Of a stretch of 64,000 nt of DNA, positions 38,082 through 49,028 are shown piece by piece. Origin of the DNA: Thermoplasmata archaeon. Lineage in GTDB: Archaea; Thermoplasmatota; E2; DHVEG-1. The translations under genes were made by a program, and so were the position numbers. Each line of letters begins with the position of its first letter. The first letter of the stretch is position 1. The notes beneath the pieces are model-generated. The model was not told the DNA's origin. It saw only the letters and a program-made list of their open reading frames with translations, and searched no databases. Where the stretch lies: positions 58,434 through 122,433 of the forward strand of contig JAHWGJ010000001.1 in NCBI GenBank assembly GCA_020054475.1. The letters are read 5' to 3'.

Positions 38082-38473
38082 GATTTCACATTTTTATGTA
38101 TGAATTCAATTATTTCTTCTGTATGAGTTCCGGGTCCAAATACTCCAGTTATACCTTCTTTTTTTAATTTAGGTATATCTTGCTCGGGAATAATCCCTCC
38201 ACCTAAAACAATAATATCTTCTATATTTTTCTCTTTCAATAATTTTGTTACATCAGTAAATAATGTCATATGTGCTCCTGATAAAAGGCTTAATCCTATT
38301 ACATCAACGTCTTCCTGAATTGCAGTTTCTACTATCATCTCTGCAGTTTGATGTAATCCTGTATATATAACCTCCATACCAGCATTTCTTAAAGCACGAG
38401 CCACAATTTTAGCTCCTCTATCATGCCCGTCAAGACCTGGTTTTGCTATTAGAACTCGAATTTTTTTATTCAT
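38078..38473 (-). CDS. Methylmalonyl-CoA mutase, cobalamin-binding subunit
   Basis: [47 protein letters not shown]. Confidence 0.95.
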   Translation of the reverse strand: MNKKIRVLIAKPGLDGHDRGAKIVARALRNAGMEVIYTGLHQTAEMIVETAIQEDVDVIGLSLLSGAHMTLFTDVTKLLKEKNIEDIIVLGGGIIPEQDIPKLKKEGITGVFGPGTHTEEIIEFIHKNVKS

Positions 38474-38484
38474 ATCATTTCTCC

Positions 38485-40161
38485 TCAGTAGATTGCTGGT
38501 TCTTCATATTCACCAAATATTTCTCTAAGTAACCCACATATTTCACCTAGAGTTCCATAAGATCGAACACAATTAAGTATATAAGGCATTAAATTTTCTG
38601 TTCCTTCTGCCGCCTTTTTAAGTTGATTAAGATATTTTTCAACTTTTTGATTATTTCGTTCTTTTCTTAGTTTTTTTAATCTATTGATCTGCCGATGTTC
38701 TCCTTTTTCATCCATTTTAAGTAGTGGAATAGTTAGTTCATCTTCGATAATATAATCATTAACTCCAACAATTTTTCTTTCTTTTGAATCAACTTCTTTT
38801 TGATATTTATATGCGCTTTCAGCAATCTCACGTTGAAAAAACCCTTTTTCTATTGCCGGAATTACTCCTCCAAGTTTTTCAACTTTATCAAAATATTTGT
38901 AGGTTTCTTCTTCCATTTTTTCAGTCAGCCATTCTAAATAATATGATCCACCTAATGGATCAATAGTATCAGTTACTCCACTTTCCTCTGCAATAATCTG
39001 TTGTGTTCTAAGAGCAATTCTTACAGCCTTTTCAGACGGTAATGCTAATGCTTCATCCATTGAATTAGTATGAAGTGATTGAGTTCCACCAAGAATGGCT
39101 GATAGAGCTTGTAGTGTAACCCTTACTATATTAATTTCAGGTTGTTGAGCTGTTAATGAACAACCTGCTGTTTGAGTATGAAAACGCATTAATAATGATC
39201 TATCTTTTTTTGCTCCAAGTTTTTTCATTTCTTTTGCCCATATTCTTCGAGCAGCACGATATTTAGCGATTTCCTCAAAGAAATCATTATGTGCATTAAA
39301 AAAGAAACTTAACCGAGGGGCAAAATCATCTATATCTAGTCCTCTTTTCGTCGCAGCTTTTACATATTCAATTCCATCTCCAAGAGTAAATGCAAGCTCT
39401 TGAGTTGCAGTTGAACCTGCCTCCCTTATATGATATCCACTAATACTAATGGTATTCCATCTTGGCACTTCTTTAAAACCATATTCAAAAGTATCAACAA
39501 TCAATCTCATTGAAGGTTCAGGTGGAAAAATAAAAGATTTTTGAGCAATATATTCTTTTAGAATATCATTTTGAATTGTTCCACCTATACGTCGTCTATC
39601 GATTCCTCTATTTTCAGCATTTGCAATATACATTGCCCACACTATTGCCGCTGGCCCATTGATCGTCATAGAAGTTGTTATCTCATCTACAGCTATTCCA
39701 TCAAACAATATTTCCATGTCACTAAGGGAAGATATTGCTACCCCACATTTTCCAAATTCACCCCTTGCAAGATGGTGATCAGTATCATAACCATATAATG
39801 TAGGATAATCAAAAGCAACACTAAGACCTGTTTCACCATGACTTAATAGAAATTTATATCGTTTATTAGTTTCTTCAGCGCTACCAAAACCTGCAAATTG
39901 TCGCATCGTCCATAAACGACCTCTATGCATTGTTGAATGTATACCTCTTAGGAAGGGATATTCACCGGGGAATCCAATATCTTTTAAATAATCTAAATCT
40001 TTGTTATCATAAGGACAATAAATATTATTGATTTCTATTCCCGATAAATTATCAAATGATTCCTTTCTTTCAGGATGTTTTTTAATATGTTTATTATAAT
40101 TATTTTTCACCCATTCTTCTTTTTTATTTTTTATATATTCTATTTTTTTTTTATCATACAT
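38485..40161 (-). CDS. Methylmalonyl-CoA mutase, large catalytic subunit
   Basis: [72 protein letters not shown]. Confidence 0.96.
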   Translation of the reverse strand: MYDKKKIEYIKNKKEEWVKNNYNKHIKKHPERKESFDNLSGIEINNIYCPYDNKDLDYLKDIGFPGEYPFLRGIHSTMHRGRLWTMRQFAGFGSAEETNKRYKFLLSHGETGLSVAFDYPTLYGYDTDHHLARGEFGKCGVAISSLSDMEILFDGIAVDEITTSMTINGPAAIVWAMYIANAENRGIDRRRIGGTIQNDILKEYIAQKSFIFPPEPSMRLIVDTFEYGFKEVPRWNTISISGYHIREAGSTATQELAFTLGDGIEYVKAATKRGLDIDDFAPRLSFFFNAHNDFFEEIAKYRAARRIWAKEMKKLGAKKDRSLLMRFHTQTAGCSLTAQQPEINIVRVTLQALSAILGGTQSLHTNSMDEALALPSEKAVRIALRTQQIIAEESGVTDTIDPLGGSYYLEWLTEKMEEETYKYFDKVEKLGGVIPAIEKGFFQREIAESAYKYQKEVDSKERKIVGVNDYIIEDELTIPLLKMDEKGEHRQINRLKKLRKERNNQKVEKYLNQLKKAAEGTENLMPYILNCVRSYGTLGEICGLLREIFGEYEEPAIY

Positions 40162-40176
40162 AAATAAATCCTCTAA

Positions 40177-40701
40177 TTAGAAATCAATGCCCTTTCTTGC
40201 GATTACTCCATTTTGATATGGATGTTTAATTTCAAGCATTTCTGTAACTACATCTGCAATTTTTACAAATTCTGGATTTGCATATCGACCTGTTAAAATC
40301 AGCTCCATTTTTTCAGGTTTTTCAATAATCAATTTTATAACTTTTTCCACCGGAATTAAATTGAAATCAACAGCAACGTTTAATTCATCCAATATTAACA
40401 TATCATATTTGTTGCTCAACATAACTTTTCTAGCATGTTCAAATCCTTCTCTTGCTAGATTGATATCTATTTTCTCAGGATTTTCTTTTGATACGAATTC
40501 ATCTCTACCATATTGGATGAATTCAAAATTTGGTATTTTTTCTAATGTATCCAGTTCACTGTATCTTCTCCCTTTCATGAATTGGATCATTAATATTTTA
40601 TTATTAGCCCCCGCGGCTCTAATGCCTAGTCCTATCGCTGCTGTTGTTTTTCCTTTTCCAGCGCCTGTATATATATGTATTCTTCCTTTTTCAAATGCCA
40701 T
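40177..40701 (-). CDS. cobO: Cob(I)yrinic acid a,c-diamide adenosyltransferase
   Basis: HIYTGAGKGKTTAAIGLGIRAAGANNKILMIQFMKG; LILDELNVAVDF; LILTGRYA. Confidence 0.94.
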   Translation of the reverse strand: MAFEKGRIHIYTGAGKGKTTAAIGLGIRAAGANNKILMIQFMKGRRYSELDTLEKIPNFEFIQYGRDEFVSKENPEKIDINLAREGFEHARKVMLSNKYDMLILDELNVAVDFNLIPVEKVIKLIIEKPEKMELILTGRYANPEFVKIADVVTEMLEIKHPYQNGVIARKGIDF

Positions 40702-40817
40702 ATCAAGTTTTGTGAATAATTAAGTTAATTATATTATTTTCTTCTCTTTAAAAATTGATTAATTGATAAATAGATTTATAATTTGATCTTATGATATAAA
40801 AATATTAACGGGAGGGA

Positions 40818-40876
40818 AGAAAGGGAAGCAGCTTAAAAATCGTTACAGAACCATAAATAGGGCTGCGTCCCTTTCT
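40818..40876. ncRNA. Candidate structured RNA hairpin in the cobO upstream region
   Basis: 15 potential pairs with one mismatch: 40818-40832 with 40862-40876, 29-nt loop; distinctly less AT-rich than flanks. Confidence 0.35.
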
Positions 40877-40998
40877 AAATCTACGCTATATGATATATAT
40901 ACTTTTCATTATTTAAATATTATTATGATATAGTATAATAATAGGTAAATAATAGGTAAATATAAAAAAATATTTAAATAAATTAAACATTCTATATT

Positions 40999-41217
40999 TT
41001 GGGGGTTGAAAAGAGGGTAGATAAAACAACAAAAATAACTCTTTTAGGAATTATTTTAGGAGCTTTTATTTTTATAGGATTTTACCTCTCAGCTTTATAC
41101 GATTTTAAGATAATAGGAATACCGCCTTTAGAAGAATTCATTGCCATGTTAGGAGTTTTAATTTTTATCATTAGTGGATTTTTTTATTTCTCATTAAAAA
41201 CAATAGGTATAAATTGA
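40999..41217 (+). CDS. Small two-TM membrane protein
   Basis: TTG start; two hydrophobic segments. Confidence 0.5.
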   Translation: MGVEKRVDKTTKITLLGIILGAFIFIGFYLSALYDFKIIGIPPLEEFIAMLGVLIFIISGFFYFSLKTIGIN

Positions 41218-41322
41218 TTGTTTACATTAAATAGATGATTTTTTAGTGTGAATTAAATATTTTTTTTAGTTATTTTTATTATATATGATTTTATTATTAT
41301 ATTTTTAGTAAGTGGTGAGAAC

Positions 41323-41754
41323 ATGATTAAAAAAATTTTAGTTTGTATATTGGTTTTATCATTGATTAATATTTTTTCTGGATGTCTGGATGAGGATAAA
41401 GATGATAATGACCAAGATCAGAATATAAATGATATTGATATTAGTTGTTCAGTATATATTCTTGGAAATAATATTATATTGAAAAATAAAGGCGGTGATA
41501 CAATTAAATTTGATAGTATAAAGGCTAGTATTAATATTGGAAATGATGCATTTAATATAAGTTCAAAAGATTTTGAATTATTATTTCATAATGAAGATGA
41601 ATATTGGAGTATTGGAGAATTATTTGCAATTCATAATGATAATTTATCAATAACAGGTGTTTTAATTGATTTGTATATAGTTGATTTAAAATCTGATTAT
41701 GTTATAATTTATGCTTCGAATAAATATGGTGAATTTAAAATAGTTGATGAATAA
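41323..41754 (+). CDS. Putative lipoprotein
   Basis: MIKKILVCILVLSLINIFSGCLDEDKDD: signal peptide with lipobox-like Cys. Confidence 0.7.
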   Translation: MIKKILVCILVLSLINIFSGCLDEDKDDNDQDQNINDIDISCSVYILGNNIILKNKGGDTIKFDSIKASINIGNDAFNISSKDFELLFHNEDEYWSIGELFAIHNDNLSITGVLIDLYIVDLKSDYVIIYASNKYGEFKIVDE

Positions 41755-41870
41755 AAACAATAAATCAAAAAAAAATGATGATAACTTAACTCCTAACCCT
41801 ATATTTTTTAATATTATCATAATTAATATTGACCGTAACCTTTATTTTTAGTAATTTCATTCCCAGCGTT

Positions 41871-43010
41871 ATGAAATTAGAATTAACTGACCAACAAAAA
41901 ATGATACAAAAAATGGTAAGAGAATTCGCAGATAAAGAAGTAGCACCTATAGCATCAGAACTTGATGAAAAAGGAGAGTATCCAACAAAAACACTAGAAA
42001 AAATGGCAAAATTAGGATTGCTTGGAATAATAATTCCAAACAAATATGGAGGAGCTGGACTTGATACAATTAGTTACTCCATTGTTGTTGAAGAAATTTC
42101 GAGAAAATGTGCTTCAACTGGCGTAATAACTTCTGTACATAATTCTTTAACAGCTTGGCCAATAATGAAATATGGGAACGAAGATCAAAAGAAAAAATAT
42201 TTACCCATTCTTGCAAAAGGGGAAAAAATTGGAGCTTTTGCAGCTACAGAACCAAACGCGGGATCAGATTTAGGAGCTTTAAGAACAACTGCTGAATTAA
42301 AGGAAGATAGATATATAATAAATGGTGATAAAACCTTTATCACTAGTGGCCCTGAAGCTGGAATTATAATAGTATTTGCAGTAACTGATAAAAAATTAGG
42401 GACAAAAGGAATAAGTGCGTTTATTATCGAAAGCGATATGAAAGGCTATAAAGTAGGTAGTATTTTTGAAAAACTTGGTATTAATGCATCAAAAACATCT
42501 GAATTAATATTTGAAAATATGGAAGTTCCTAAAGAGAATTTACTTGGAAAAGAGGGAGAAGGATTCAAGATCGCACTAGCTACGCTAGATGGAGGTAGAA
42601 TTGGAATAGCATCTCAAGCAGTTGGTATTGCACAAGCCGCTCTTGATGAAAGCATTGAATATTCAAAACAGAGGCAACAATTTGGACGTCCAATTTCAAA
42701 ATTTCAAGCAATACAATGGATGATTGCAGATATGGCAACAAAAATTGAAGCCTCAAGATATCTAGTCTATAATGCATCCTATAAAAAAGATATCGGAGAA
42801 CGAATAAGTAAAGAAGCCGCTATGGCAAAACTTTTTGCTTCAGAAACAGCCATGGATGCTGTTATAAAAGCAGTACAAATTCATGGAGGCTATGGTTATA
42901 CAAAAGAATATACTGTTGAAAGATTATTTAGAGATGCAAAAATAACAGAGATATATGAAGGTACTTCTGAAGTTCAAAAAATGGTAATTGCAGGTAGTCT
43001 TCTAAAATAA
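41871..43010 (+). CDS. Acyl-CoA dehydrogenase
   Basis: Start moved to ATG giving MKLELTDQQKMIQKMVREFADKEVAPIA; FAATEPNAGSDLGALRTTA; YTKEYTVERLFRDAKITEIYEGTSEVQKMVIA. Confidence 0.96.
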   Translation: MKLELTDQQKMIQKMVREFADKEVAPIASELDEKGEYPTKTLEKMAKLGLLGIIIPNKYGGAGLDTISYSIVVEEISRKCASTGVITSVHNSLTAWPIMKYGNEDQKKKYLPILAKGEKIGAFAATEPNAGSDLGALRTTAELKEDRYIINGDKTFITSGPEAGIIIVFAVTDKKLGTKGISAFIIESDMKGYKVGSIFEKLGINASKTSELIFENMEVPKENLLGKEGEGFKIALATLDGGRIGIASQAVGIAQAALDESIEYSKQRQQFGRPISKFQAIQWMIADMATKIEASRYLVYNASYKKDIGERISKEAAMAKLFASETAMDAVIKAVQIHGGYGYTKEYTVERLFRDAKITEIYEGTSEVQKMVIAGSLLK

Positions 43011-43030
43011 TAATTTGAAGGTGCTTATCG

Positions 43031-44665
43031 ATGGGGGAGTTTAACTATAATGAAGAATTCAACAACTGGAAATGGAAAATACCAGAAAATTATAACATAG
43101 GATATGATGTTGTTGATAAACATATCAACAGTGAAAATAAAGATAAAATCGCATTAATATGGGAAAATGAAAACGGATTATCAAAAAAATTTTCTTTTTT
43201 TGATTTTAAAAAACTTTCCAACAAATTTGGAAATATATTAAAAGATCTTGATTTCAAAAAGGGAGATCGATTTATTATAAGACTTCCTAACATTCCAGAA
43301 TTCCAAATCTCATTTATTGGTGGAGTTAAAATTGGAGTCGTACCAATACCATCAAGTGTTATGTTCCGGGATCATGAAATTAAATATAGAATAAATGATA
43401 GTAATTCAAAAGCAATAATTACTTCATCAAACTATGTAAAAGAAGTCAATAAAATTAAAGATAAATGTCCAACATTAAAACATATAATAATTATCGATAA
43501 ACCATCAAAAAATGAACTTGATTACAATATACTTATGAAAAATTCTCCAGAATCACTTGAAATTGAAAATACCAAAAAAACGGATATTGCTTTTATTTGT
43601 TATACATCTGGAACAACAGGAAATCCTAAAGGAGTAGTACATCGACATCAATGGGTTCCCGGGAATGATCCAAGTATATTATACTGGCAAAACATAAAAG
43701 AAAATGATATTATTGCCCATACTGGTAATCTTAGCTGGATTTTTCCTCTGGGAAATGGATTTCTATATCCTTGGAGGTGGGGCATAACCACTTTGATATA
43801 TGATGGTAGATTTAAAACTGAAAACTGGTTTGAACTTTTGGAAAAATACAAAATTACAAATCTTGCTTCAACACCAACAGTTTATAGATTATTTGTTTCA
43901 TGTAAGGATATTGAAAAAAAATTTAAATTAACGTCATTAAGACATTGCATATCTGCTGGTGAGCCATTAAATCCTGAGGTAATTAAAAAATGGAGGGAAA
44001 TGTTTAATCTAAAAATTTATGATGGTATTGGTATGACGGAGATAATGGTTTATTTATCAAATATACCCGGGATGAAAATCAAACCTGGATCTTGTGGAAA
44101 GCCTCAACCAGGCCATATATGTGCAATATTAGACAATAAAGGAAATCCTCTGCCAATTAATGAACCTGGCATTTTAGCCATAAGAAAAAATGATCCGGGT
44201 TTATTCACAGATTATTGGAATAAAAAAGATATAACAAAAAATAGTTTTAAAAATGATTGGTTTTTAACTGGTGATATTTTATACAAGGATGATGAAGGGT
44301 ATTATTGGTTTAGTGGAAGAGATGATGATTTAATAATGGCTAGCGGCTATAGAATATCACCATTTGAAGTAGAATCTTCTCTTATATCTCATCCTGAAGT
44401 TCTAGAAGCGGCAGTTGTGGCGAGTCCTGATGATTTGAGAGGTGTTATTGTAAAAGCCTATGTTATATTAAAAGAAGATGATAAAGCTTCGGATGATTTA
44501 ATTAAAGAGATCCAAGATTATACAAAACGAATTTCAGCACCTTATAAATACCCCCGGGAGATTGAATTTGTTGAAGAACTCCCTAAAACTCAGAGTGGTA
44601 AAATAATGAGAAAAAAATTAAGAGAATTAGAAATAAAAAAGAAAGGAATAATAAGGAGTGTTTGA
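43031..44665 (+). CDS. AMP-forming acyl-CoA synthetase
   Basis: CYTSGTTGNPKGVVHRH; WFLTGDILYKDDEGYYWFSGRDDDLIMASGYRISPFEVES; PKTQSGKIMRKKLR. Confidence 0.94.
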   Translation: MGEFNYNEEFNNWKWKIPENYNIGYDVVDKHINSENKDKIALIWENENGLSKKFSFFDFKKLSNKFGNILKDLDFKKGDRFIIRLPNIPEFQISFIGGVKIGVVPIPSSVMFRDHEIKYRINDSNSKAIITSSNYVKEVNKIKDKCPTLKHIIIIDKPSKNELDYNILMKNSPESLEIENTKKTDIAFICYTSGTTGNPKGVVHRHQWVPGNDPSILYWQNIKENDIIAHTGNLSWIFPLGNGFLYPWRWGITTLIYDGRFKTENWFELLEKYKITNLASTPTVYRLFVSCKDIEKKFKLTSLRHCISAGEPLNPEVIKKWREMFNLKIYDGIGMTEIMVYLSNIPGMKIKPGSCGKPQPGHICAILDNKGNPLPINEPGILAIRKNDPGLFTDYWNKKDITKNSFKNDWFLTGDILYKDDEGYYWFSGRDDDLIMASGYRISPFEVESSLISHPEVLEAAVVASPDDLRGVIVKAYVILKEDDKASDDLIKEIQDYTKRISAPYKYPREIEFVEELPKTQSGKIMRKKLRELEIKKKGIIRSV

Positions 44666-44670
44666 TTTTA

Positions 44671-45432
44671 ATGAATATAATAGTATGTGCAAAAGATGTA
44701 GTTGATGCATCTGAAATGAAAATTGACTCAAATACTAATAAACCTATATTGGAAGGAATATCAAAAAAAATAAGTGATATAGATAAAAACGCTATTGAGG
44801 AAGCAATAAAAATTAAAGAGAAACATGGTGGAAAGATAACTGCAATAACTGTTGGTACGCCAGATTCAAAAGAAAGAATAAAGGAACTTCTTGCAATGGG
44901 TGCAGATGAAGGTGTATTGATTCCTTATCCTGAAAAATATGATTATCATATTGTTTCCAAATTATTAGCTGAAGCAATAAAAAAAATTAATGAATATGAT
45001 ATAATAATATGTGGTGAAGCTTCAACCGATTTTTTTTCAGGTCAAATAGGGCCAAAAATTGCGGGATTATTAAATATTTCTCAAATCACCTATGCGTTTA
45101 ATTTAAATGTTGAAAAAGATAAAATAATTGGTGAAAGAAACATGGGTGAAAATTCAGTAACAACTGAATCATCTTATCCCGTTCTTGTAACAGTTACAAA
45201 AGAAATAAATGAACCAAGATTGCCAAGTCTTATGGAAATTCTTGGTGCAGCAAATAAACCTATCCATGAATGGAATGCTGATTCATTATTAAATGACACT
45301 AATACAAAGATTGAAACAATAGATATCAAAGGTATTTCAATGGAAAGAAAAAATATTGTTTTTAAAGATAATATTGATGATTCGGTAACAAAATTAGTTG
45401 ATAGTCTTTCAAAAGATGGAGTTTTGGGGTGA
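44671..45432 (+). CDS. etfB: Electron transfer flavoprotein beta subunit
   Basis: MNIIVCAKDVVDASEMKID; DKNAIEEAIKIKEKHGGKITAITVG; ASTDFFSGQIGPKIAGLL; start after AAGGAG. Confidence 0.94.
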   Translation: MNIIVCAKDVVDASEMKIDSNTNKPILEGISKKISDIDKNAIEEAIKIKEKHGGKITAITVGTPDSKERIKELLAMGADEGVLIPYPEKYDYHIVSKLLAEAIKKINEYDIIICGEASTDFFSGQIGPKIAGLLNISQITYAFNLNVEKDKIIGERNMGENSVTTESSYPVLVTVTKEINEPRLPSLMEILGAANKPIHEWNADSLLNDTNTKIETIDIKGISMERKNIVFKDNIDDSVTKLVDSLSKDGVLG

Positions 45433-45437
45433 TATAT

Positions 45438-46394
45438 ATGGTTCTTGTATTTTCTGATAATAGAAATTTAAATATTGAGCTACTATCAAAAGGAAGTGAA
45501 TTAGCTAAAGAACTTGGAGAAAAATTAACAACCATAATAATTGGAAAAAGTGATGAAGAATTAGCTAATGAATACATCGCATTTGGAGCTGAAGAGGTTT
45601 ATATTGCTGAAAATGAAATAGAATTTTTTAAATCAGAAGAATTCTCAGATATAATCGAAAAAATAATCAATGAAACTAATAATAATTATATTTTAATTGG
45701 TTCAAATAAAAATGGGAAAGAATTAGCATCAAGATTAGCAGGGAAAATTGATGCAGGATGTATCATTGATTGTTCAAATATATATTTTAAAGATAAAAAG
45801 ATTACAGCTGAAAGAACAGTTTATAGTGGAAATGCTATTTCCATAGAACAATTTAATTCATTACCTGCTATTTTAACAGTTTCATCAAAAGTTTTTGATC
45901 CTCTAAAAAAAGATGAAAAAAATAAAGGAAATATTGTAAAAAAGAAATATGATATTGAAAAATCATCTTCAAAAATTATAAATGTAAAGGAAATGCAATC
46001 AGAAAGTGTAAATGTTGAAGATGCTGAAATAATTGTTTCTTGTGGGCGAGGATTTAAAAATAAGGAAGATATCAAATATGCAAATGAATTAGCTGACACT
46101 CTTAAAGGTAAAACCATAGGATGTAGCCGCCCTATTGCAGCTGATCTTAAATGGCTTTCAGAAGATCATTGGATTGGTCTATCAGGTCATAAAGTAAAAC
46201 CTAAATTATATATTGCTGCTGGCATATCAGGTCAAATACAACACATTGCTGGAATGCGTGATTCTGGAATTATTGTTGCAATTAATAAAGATCCTGAAGC
46301 TTTAATTTTCAAATCAGCAGACTATGGAATTGTTGGAGATCTCTATGAAGTTCTACCAAAGCTTGCTACTGCATTAAAAAATAAAATTAGTTAA
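45438..46394 (+). CDS. etfA: Electron transfer flavoprotein alpha subunit
   Basis: IIVSCGRGFKNKEDIKYANELADTLKGKTIGCSRPIAADLKWL; YIAAGISGQIQHIAGMRDSGIIVAINKDPEALIFKSADYGIVGD. Confidence 0.94.
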   Translation: MVLVFSDNRNLNIELLSKGSELAKELGEKLTTIIIGKSDEELANEYIAFGAEEVYIAENEIEFFKSEEFSDIIEKIINETNNNYILIGSNKNGKELASRLAGKIDAGCIIDCSNIYFKDKKITAERTVYSGNAISIEQFNSLPAILTVSSKVFDPLKKDEKNKGNIVKKKYDIEKSSSKIINVKEMQSESVNVEDAEIIVSCGRGFKNKEDIKYANELADTLKGKTIGCSRPIAADLKWLSEDHWIGLSGHKVKPKLYIAAGISGQIQHIAGMRDSGIIVAINKDPEALIFKSADYGIVGDLYEVLPKLATALKNKIS

Positions 46395-46442
46395 AAAAGA
46401 CTTTTTTTATTTTTTTTAAAAAAATGTTAAGTTTGTGAAAAA

Positions 46443-46967
46443 ATGAATAGAGATGAGGATAAAGAAATTATTAATAATATTCCCAAAGAAAAGATTCCTG
46501 ATTTAATTTTCATGCATCTAAGGAATTTATGGTCTGTTGATGGATTATATTTCCTGGAAATTGAAGAAAAGTATGGAACAGAAATCGCTACTGAAATTGA
46601 TAAAAATGTTTGGAAAGTTATGGGCAAAATTGAAGCTCGAAGATTAAAAAAATTATTTGGTATTAAAGATAATGATCTTTCTAGTTTGCTAAAATGTTTA
46701 AGATTATCTGGATGGGCTCTAGATTTGGAGGATAAAGAAATCATTAAAAAAAATGATAGAGTTATTATTCAAAATTCAGTATGTCGTGTTCAAAATACTA
46801 GACTTCAAAAAGGTTTATCAGAGTTTCCCTGTAAAAAAGTGAGATGGGGCTTTTTAAAATCTTTTGCTAAAGAAATTAATCCTAATATTGAAGTTATTTG
46901 TAAATTATGTCCGCCTGATAAGCATAATGATACTATTTGGTGTAAATGGGAATTCTTATTACGATAA
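46443..46967 (+). CDS. DUF6125-like protein
   Basis: LWSVDGLYFLEIEEKYGTEIATEIDKNVWKVMGKIEARRLKKLFGI...NPNIEVICKLCPPDKHNDTIWCKWEF; family named from memory. Confidence 0.6.
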   Translation: MNRDEDKEIINNIPKEKIPDLIFMHLRNLWSVDGLYFLEIEEKYGTEIATEIDKNVWKVMGKIEARRLKKLFGIKDNDLSSLLKCLRLSGWALDLEDKEIIKKNDRVIIQNSVCRVQNTRLQKGLSEFPCKKVRWGFLKSFAKEINPNIEVICKLCPPDKHNDTIWCKWEFLLR

Positions 46968-47148
46968 ATTTTTTTTTTTAATTATTCATACCAAACAATA
47001 TATTAAATATTATACAAAAAAGATTAGAAATGTAAATTCGGATATATCGGTAAAAAATATCATATACTTTCTATGTTTCAATTGTTTTCCATCATCCCCC
47101 ATCCGTTAAAAGTATTTTTCTGCCATCAATAAAATTTAATTCATCTAT

Positions 47149-47434
47149 CTATTTTTCAATTTTTTAATAGAGTTATCAATCGATCGTATTCTGTTAAAGG
47201 ATCTATAAATAAGATAAATTCCAATTATTATCAATACAGAACAAGTTAGTAATAAAGGTGCAATTAGAGGGAGGGAGTCCATAGCATTATAAAATCTAGA
47301 TGTTGCAATTAAAATTGAACAGATAAAGACAATGTAAAGATTGCGATAGCAGTTCTTAAGACATCTAATGATGTTCTTTTTTCAGCTAGTAATAAATTTA
47401 TTGAATCCTGAATTACTATTTTAGTATTATTCAT
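47149..47434 (-). pseudogene. DUF202-like small membrane protein, frameshifted
   Basis: MNNTKIVIQDSINLLLAEKRTSLDVLRTAIAIFTLSLSV then, in another frame, SILIATSRFYNAMDSLPLIAPLLLTCSVLIIIGIYLIYRSFNRIRSIDNSIKKLKNR*. Confidence 0.6.
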
Positions 47435-47639
47435 TTAATTTTTAATATAATCTATTAATATTAATATTTTTGATTTCTTTCGATTTTTTCATTTTTTTTT
47501 AAATAATTATTACTAATTAATTTTCATATTTATAATTTCAATCTAATTAATTTTATTTTAAAATTAAATAAAATTTTACAATGCCCGTAACAATTAGATA
47601 TAGAATCTTATAAAAAAGATAAACTAATCTTTCCTCATA

Positions 47640-48143
47640 CTAATTTAATTCTAAATTTTTCTTCTTTTCTTCAAAGTCTTTTTTTGAAATTCCGCCTTTA
47701 GCGTATTCTATTCTTAAAATTTCTAATGCTTTATCCTTTTTATTCTCATTTTTATTTGAATGGCTCCCCTTAATTCTATTAATCTCAATTTGAGCTTCTT
47801 TTTCGTAAATACTATTTGGATATTTTTCTTTAATTTCATCATAAATTTTTAAAGCATCATTAATTTCTAAATCTAAATGATATTTTTGTGCTAATTCAAA
47901 CAATTTTCTTGCAGGATTTTCTTCATATTCAATATTTAATTCACTGCGATTATTTTTTTCTTTAAAACCTACTAATACAGTTAATGTAAAAACAATAAAA
48001 AAAGCTGTTATAAAAATAGACCATATCATCAGATCATATGAATTGTTGATAAAATAAAAAAATCTATTACTAGCCATTATAATTAAAATTGGTAAGGCAA
48101 TAAACCATAAACATATGATAATTATTTTTTTCCCTAATCCCAC
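47640..48143 (-). CDS. Membrane protein with C-terminal SHOCT-like motif
   Basis: Two N-terminal TM segments; C-terminal KALEILRIEYAKGGISKKDFEEKKKNLEL. Confidence 0.65.
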   Translation of the reverse strand: MGLGKKIIIICLWFIALPILIIMASNRFFYFINNSYDLMIWSIFITAFFIVFTLTVLVGFKEKNNRSELNIEYEENPARKLFELAQKYHLDLEINDALKIYDEIKEKYPNSIYEKEAQIEINRIKGSHSNKNENKKDKALEILRIEYAKGGISKKDFEEKKKNLELN

Positions 48144-48677
48144 AATTATTTCTCCATTAAATTATTAGATAGTAATCGTTCCTTATCTTAAATATATAAC
48201 CATAATAATATTGTTTATTAATAATATTGGAATAACAAATTTTTAATATGTTTTAATATTGAAAATATATCTAATTCATATTATTTTTTTCTACTTTAAT
48301 TTATAATGAAATAGGTAAGAATTAACATCAGTAAAATAATATTAAAAAATTATTTTTCATAATTTTTCTACATTTCTTACAATATTTGTAGTAGCCGCCT
48401 TCTTTATTTTCTACTTTATAAAAAAGAAAATTTGTTTTTATTTACACCACAACGTCTACAAAGTCTTGATAATTCCATAAAAAGAGATATTTAATTAGAA
48501 TTTATTGATTCTAAATAATAGATTATTAAAAGCACTGTAATGAATTAACATTTTTTAAGCAAAATAAATTAAATCATTTTACTGATAATTAAGGTTGGAG
48601 ATAGGGTTGGGATATATTTATACGCCTCCATAGTTTTAATTATTTTTACTTCCATTTTTCCAATTATTATATTTTTT

Positions 48678-48860
48678 ATGATGTGTATGCATATATACTT
48701 GCACAAAAATATTTTAATAGTGATATTAAATGTGCCAATAAATAAAGGGGAGTTTAAATTGACAAGATATATGTGTATGAATTGTTATAAAACAATATGG
48801 TTAAATAGAGGTTCATGTCCTTTCTGCGATTCTGAGAAAATCCATTTTTGTTCAAGATAA
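48678..48860 (+). CDS. Small zinc-ribbon protein; true start possibly internal TTG (MTRYMCMNCYKTIW...)
   Basis: MCMNCYKTIWLNRGSCPFCDSEKIHFCSR. Confidence 0.6.
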   Translation: MMCMHIYLHKNILIVILNVPINKGEFKLTRYMCMNCYKTIWLNRGSCPFCDSEKIHFCSR

Positions 48861-48911
48861 ATTTTTTTTTTATTATAAAAATTTTATAGTGGAAATATCT
48901 TTAATTTATTA

Positions 48912-49028
48912 TTATCCACTTATAATTTTTCTACTTTGACAATAAGGACATATCCTAAATTCAGAATCATTTTCAATATCCGGTTCTCCAAATCTTTGAC
49001 CACAATTAATACAAGTCCATAGAGACAT
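48912..49028 (-). CDS. Rubredoxin-type zinc-ribbon microprotein (38 aa)
   Basis: MSLWTCINCGQRFGEPDIENDSEFRICPYCQSRKIISG. Confidence 0.7.
   Translation of the reverse strand: MSLWTCINCGQRFGEPDIENDSEFRICPYCQSRKIISG

Noticed and set aside
40818-40876. Resemblance of ...GGGACGCAGCC... to a c-di-GMP-I or cobalamin riboswitch
   Set aside because: The conserved cores I would expect are absent; kept only as an unassigned hairpin
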